A stretch of 64,000 nucleotides of DNA from NCBI GenBank assembly GCA_037903355.1, contig JBAJFE010000017.1:62001-126000 (forward strand), given 5' to 3'. Numbering within the stretch: the stretch's first letter is position 1; each line of letters begins with the position of its first letter. Below, one piece after another: positions 36,480 to 64,000 of the stretch. Below the pieces are notes generated by a model. It did no database searches and had not been told where the DNA came from. It was given only the letters and a program-made list of their open reading frames with translations. The position numbers and the translations under genes are program-made. Source of the stretch: Trichuris trichiura. Lineage: Eukaryota; Nematoda; Enoplea; Trichinellida; Trichuridae.

Positions 36480-38310
36480 CTGGTTTTCAAATGATTTTAG
36501 GGCGATATGCAAATTTGTATCGCGCTTTTCTTGCTTAATGTTTTGGCGTCGAGCTCACTTTCAGCGTCTGTTGAAAAAAAAAAAAAGAGTTTATGCAAAT
36601 TTCCAAGTGTCGCCTTGTTTATGCAAATTTGCAAGCGCTGCTTTATGTGGTTTTTTACGCAGCCGACGCGCTGCCTATTGGCCTTTGCTTTTTTTAAAAA
36701 TTTTTTTCTACTTCCGTTTCGTCGTCAAAAAGCTTAAGCACATTACAATCTTATGCAAATGACTTCACGTTGGTTGCGTTGAGATAGCACCTTCAGTGTC
36801 TGTTAAAAAAAGAGTTTATGCAAATTTCCAAGTGTCGCCTTATATGCTTTTTTACGCAGCCAAAGCGCTGCCTTTTAGCCTTTGCTTTTTTTAAATTTTT
36901 TTTCTTTTCCCGTTGTGTCGTCAAAAAGCTTAAGCACATTGCAGTCTTATGCAAATGACTTCAAGTTGTTTGCGTTGAGTTAGCACCTTCAGCGTCTGTT
37001 GAAAAAAAAAGAAAGAGTTTATGCAAATTTCCAAGTGTCGCCTTGTTTATGCAAATTTACATGTGTCGCCCTATCTAGTTTTTTACGCAGCTGAGGCGTT
37101 GCCTATTGGCCTTCGCTTTTTTTAAAATTTTTTAAACTCCCGTTGCGTCGTCAAAAAGCTTAAGCACATTACGGTCTTATGCAAATGACTTCAAGTTGGT
37201 TGCGTTAAATTAGCACCTTCAGCGTCTGTTGAAAAAAAAAATAATGAGTTTATGCAAATTTACAAGCGTCAGCTTGCTTATGCAAATTTCCAAATGTCGC
37301 CTTATCTAGTTTTTTACGCAGCCGAGGCGCTGCCTATTGGCCTTTGCTTTTTTTTAAATATTTTTTTCTACTCCCGTTGCGTCGTCAAAACGCTTAAGCA
37401 CATTACGGTCTTATGCAAATGACTTCAAGTTGTTTGCGTTGAATTAGCACCTTCAGCTTCTGTTGAAAAAAAAATAATGAGTTTATGCAAATTTACAAGC
37501 AACGCCTTATCTAGTTTTTTACGCAGCCGACGCGCTGCCTATTGGCCTTTGCTTTTTTTAAAATTTTTTAAACTCCCGTTGGGTCGTCAAAAAGCTTAAG
37601 CACATTACGGTCTTATGCAAATGGATTCACGTTGTTTGCGTTGAATTAGCACCTTCAGCGTCTGTTGAAAAAAAAAAGAGTTTATGCAAATTTACAAGTG
37701 TCGCTTTGTTTATGCAAATTTCCAAATCCCACCTTATCTAGTTTTTCCCGCAGCCGAGGCGTTGCCTATTGGCCTTTGCTTTTTTTAACAATTTTTTCTA
37801 CTCCCGTTGCGTCGTCAAAAAACTTAAGCACATTACGGTCTTATGCAAATGACTTCACGTTGTTTGCGTTGAATTAGCACCTTCAGCGTCTGTTGAAAAA
37901 AAGATAATGAGTTTATGCAAATTTCCAAGTATCGCCTTATCTAGTTTTTTAAGCAACAGACGCGCTGCCAATTTGCCTTTGCTTTTTTTAAAAAAATTTT
38001 TCTACTCCCGTTGCGTCGCCAAAAAGATTAGGCACTTTACGGTCTTATGCAAATGAATTAGAGCCTTCGGCGTCTGTTGAAAAAAAGATAATGAGTTTAT
38101 GCAAATTTACAAGTGTCGCCTTGTTTATGCAAATTTACAAGCAACGCCTTATCTATTTTTTCGCAGCCGACGCGCTGCCTATTGGCCTTTGCTTTTTTCA
38201 AAAAAAAAATTTTCCACTCCCGTTGCGTCGTCAAAAAGGTTAACCACATTACTTTCCTATGCAAATGGCTTCGGTTTGGCTGCGTTGAATTATTGGGCTT
38301 CGTCCCGCGT
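36480..38310. repeat. Octamer-rich satellite, eight ~185-230-bp units
   Basis: Eight units begin with 'CAGCGTCTGTTGAAAAA'-like sequence near 36,565, 36,797, 36,990, 37,220, 37,452, 37,658, 37,888 and 38,072. Each has 'GAGTTTATGCAAATTT' once or twice, 'GCGCTGCCTATTGGCCTTTG' with a CCAAT box on the complement, 'CTCCCGTTGCGTCGTCAAAA' and 'CTTATGCAAATG'. The unit length varies because the 'TATGCAAATTT.CAAG.GTCGCCTT' segment is present once or twice. The frames open through it are repeat artefacts. Confidence 0.9.
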
Positions 38311-39441
38311 CCGCTTTGCTAAATTACAAGTTAGGGAAGTCAAATTGAGCGGTAAATGGAAGTTGGCGCTATTTTTGCCCTCGAGATTCCTTGATGAAGC
38401 TACTTAACGTTTTTACTCGGTTCGCTTGTTTTCCACGCGTAGCCAATTAGCGGATGTCCGCCTTCGACGGCACGTAGTCGCATCGGTCCTCCGTTGAAAC
38501 ATTAACACGACTGCTTTGTATAATAGCGACGCGCGAGTTAACGATGATGCGTAGTGATGCACAAGTCATTGTCACTTCCTCTTCGCTGGAGGACAGTCGC
38601 ATTGTCAAAGCGAAGTAGGATGACAGGATTTATTAGCTACGGTTGCTAGTTGCGTGCACACTTTTGTCTCGTCATGGTGCCACTCGAACTGCGAATTGAT
38701 TTTTTTACCTTTTTTTCCCATTTTCTCACTTGTTATCGTAGTAATATAAGAGAACGTTTCGACGGAATGCGTAGGCGCGTTTTTGCGTAGGCGTGGCAGG
38801 TCCGCGAACGGGATTTTGGTCAATTGACTGACTCTAAGCTTTAGGCGAAGTAAAACATGACATTTGCTTTGACGTTGCTCCTTCGGGATGTAGTCCGCCT
38901 GTGCTTTCATGATTGATATAGCCGATAAATGGTAATCGCTCGCTTTCACTTTGCTCCATTTCAATTGGAAGTCGATTCCTGCGGTCGCCTACCGAAAAGG
39001 GCCCAACGGAAGCATTTCATTCCAAGGTTGGGGTAGCGCCAATGAAGAGTTGGCTGCAAAGTTGGCCGTCGGCGTTTGGCTAATGCAATTGGCTTTTGTC
39101 TTCTCTAAGCTCTAAGGTCGATTGGCTAATTTCAAATGTTGCGTCGATCCGTCCAACGGCTTTCAACCAACTTTTCACGCCAATCCAATTGATTCTCCTC
39201 TCTTTGAAAGCTGGTATGCCAAATTAATTAAAATATGACTATCGATTGGATCATACGGCTTTGCATATATTCACGTTGTCGTTTGCCCATTGGCGGTAGG
39301 GGATAGCTGCGCGCCGGCGTTCTTCTCGCTTGCAAATAAGGTGAAGCTGCTATTTTGCCATTTTTGGTTATCCACCCGCTGTCGCAAGTCTAAAAAAAGG
39401 TGTACAAATGCATCGACGATTTTCCAATTCATGACGCCACC
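38311..39441. other. Sequence upstream of the ankyrin/RasGEF gene
   Basis: No exon is recognised. A 119-codon minus-strand open frame at 38,605-38,964 has no family resemblance. The region just left of 39,442 would hold the promoter or 5' UTR of the next gene, unless non-coding first exons lie further left. Confidence 0.4.
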
Positions 39442-62331
<22,890 letters not shown>

Positions 62332-62652
62332 GTAAGTGTTCCCTTTCAGTTTATCTTTTTTTGTTGAAATATTTGCTTGTTCAGCATTACGCGCGCTAAA
62401 AATTACTGTAACCGTAACCTGAAAATCAAAGCGAAAAGCTTGCGTACGAAATTTCTTGTACGAGTTTGGCTTTTCGACTTAAAGCCGTAATTAAAGCATT
62501 TGTCACGTGACTGCTATTTGCAGTCATGCAGCCCTGCGTCTATCTCAAAATCCCGAAAGACAAGAATCCCGAATCACCAAACTTGACTGCTTTCTTCCGT
62601 TCCTAGCAGCCCGTGTAACCCTAAACCTAGACGCAACATAGGCCTGTACACA

Positions 62653-62656
<4 letters not shown>

Positions 62657-62721
<65 letters not shown>
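62657..62721. repeat. (ATT)n microsatellite, ~21 units
   Basis: An uninterrupted ATT run lies shortly after the last recognised RasGEF exon, in presumed intron or 3' sequence. Confidence 0.95.
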
Positions 62722-62723
<2 letters not shown>

Positions 62724-64000
62724 TTTTTAAAACATGAATTTGCAAAGCTGCCTACTTATCTTTTCTACATTTCGACGCCTTGTCTTTCTGTTTATAAGTT
62801 GCATTCTGCCAGATAATTGCTCATTTTCTGATCCTGCGTATCTTAAAGCTTTCCGAAGGGCGCTCCCTTACGAGGAGCCGCTTTAGTATTGCGTTAAAGT
62901 ATTCCAAAAAAATCAATAACTTGTTGTGAGATATCCAATAGCAATATTGTCAGAAGTATACCTTAATTTCTTCCTATCTTCTTTATTAACTTTTGTGGCA
63001 TCTCGATTGTTCAGCCTATTGCGCATGATTTAGCATCGAGCATTCCGTACTTGTTAAGTTGGTTTCTTAAAGGCTCATTATTGCTGGTCAAATGTTCATT
63101 TTTGCCGCTTCATGTTGTAATGGAAATAATTATTCCTTCTTCCGAACATCTCGCGCTCAGCTATTCTTCCCGCCAATTATGTAAATTTTGTCCCATTAAG
63201 GGAGCCAATCCAATCAGCCAAAAGAAGTTAGCGATTTCATTTATGCCATTCATCATTCTTGACGATTAGATTTTCTCCGTGCATTCAATGACGCTGCTAA
63301 TTCGTTTCCCGCTTTTCTCTAGCTTGAATGTTCGCCTTGATTTTGTCAATCACTTTGCCGCCATACAGTAGGAAATGGAATTAGCACTTTTCATTCAGTT
63401 TTTGCAAGCACGTTTTCACGCTGATTCAAGTGAAAATAGGGCGTAATCGAAACATGAAATCATAGGGACTTCCCGCCAAACGGCTGACGTTCAAAACTGT
63501 TCTTTTCTTTTTCAAACATCGCTCATTTATTCGTCTGTTAACCTTGACGGTTTTTCTTTCCAATTCCCGCCATTTCCAAGTGGATAAATGTTATGTAGGT
63601 TTTAGAACATTACAATGCGTATTGTCTTTTTTTATTCTCCTCTTCTTAAATCGTTCTCCAACATACTATGCCCAGAGTTTTTCTACAACTTGTTATCCAT
63701 GTAGAGTCATTTTTTGAGCTTTCGGCTGCTCCAAGCGAAACGTGTAAGTCCATCATTACACTTGGCTTACGCGTTGAGCCGCTTTGCGTGGGATGCTTTC
63801 TTCACGAGAACTCCTAATAAGGTAATGCGCTTGAAAAAATGGATCTGCCGGGTATCAGAATTTAATCAGCGAAGTGAGATTGTTTATTTATACTGTCATT
63901 CGAAATAAGTCAGAAAATTTTATTATTATTATTAGTTTGTAATGTAGTATACTGTGGAGCATATTGATAGTGTTGCAAGTATCTGTTGAATAGCGAGTGT
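62722..64000. other. Right end of window, no exon recognised
   Basis: The sequence remains T-rich like the other introns of the plus-strand gene. The open frame around 63,714-63,908 has no recognisable RasGEF similarity. The missing C-terminal exon or exons probably lie beyond 64,000, or are too short and diverged to see. Confidence 0.4.

Noticed and set aside
36507..38407. Several overlapping plus-strand frames of 70-100 codons with similar peptides
   Set aside because: They are the octamer satellite read in the same frame; their start, length and ends follow repeat units, and there are no family motifs.
38605..38964. 119-codon minus-strand open frame
   Set aside because: It has no recognisable domain, no splice partners and ordinary intergenic composition.

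Overview
The window is nuclear DNA of a small-genome metazoan. Six protein-coding genes can be recognised, all split by GT-AG introns that are mostly about 50-130 nt with pyrimidine-rich acceptors ending in TTTTAG or TTTCAG. The short introns, dense gene packing and strong divergence from vertebrate orthologues fit a nematode, perhaps a basal lineage, but nothing here proves the phylum. I joined exons by reading frame, splice-site phase and similarity to remembered family sequences. No alignment was run.

Layout, left to right. About 350-2,370 is a tandem array built as an ABAB dimer. HID1 (+, 3,960-6,475) is a dense-core-vesicle and Golgi trafficking factor. ROGDI (-, about 7,903-9,280) is the metazoan Rav2-like V-ATPase/RAVE partner; its nine exons are too short to show as long ORFs. 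Separase (+, 9,664-15,297, 18 exons) has the catalytic His and Cys intact. CUEDC1 (-, 15,356-20,190) is a CUE-domain ubiquitin-binding protein, also in small exons, and its stop lies 58 nt from the separase stop. Acetyl-CoA carboxylase (-, 20,989-32,385) is complete, with biotin carboxylase, biotinyl and carboxyltransferase regions.

From 32.4 to 39.4 kb there is no recognisable gene, but there is an eight-unit satellite rich in the octamer ATGCAAAT. From 39,442 to at least 62,331 (+) runs one large gene for a protein with ankyrin repeats, an armadillo-like helical region, a Ser-rich linker, a complete FERM module and a RasGEF catalytic domain. Its 3' end may lie beyond the window. Its introns hold an 8-kb intron with a roughly 67-bp minisatellite, a 190-bp duplication flanking one exon, a near-perfect 160-nt fold-back, a 1.2-kb TA-inserted DNA transposon remnant, and several long TAA/TTA microsatellites. 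One coding exon contains a GC-rich 41-nt perfect palindrome.

The genes belong to unrelated processes (vesicle traffic, proton-pump assembly, chromosome segregation, ubiquitin binding, lipid synthesis, small-GTPase signalling). I see no pathway cluster and no operon-like spacing. Base composition follows transcription: introns and flanks of + genes are T-rich on the + strand, and those of - genes are A-rich. The most unusual items are the ankyrin-FERM-RasGEF protein, the hairpin/duplication complex around 50-51 kb, the coding palindrome, and the two octamer-bearing satellites.
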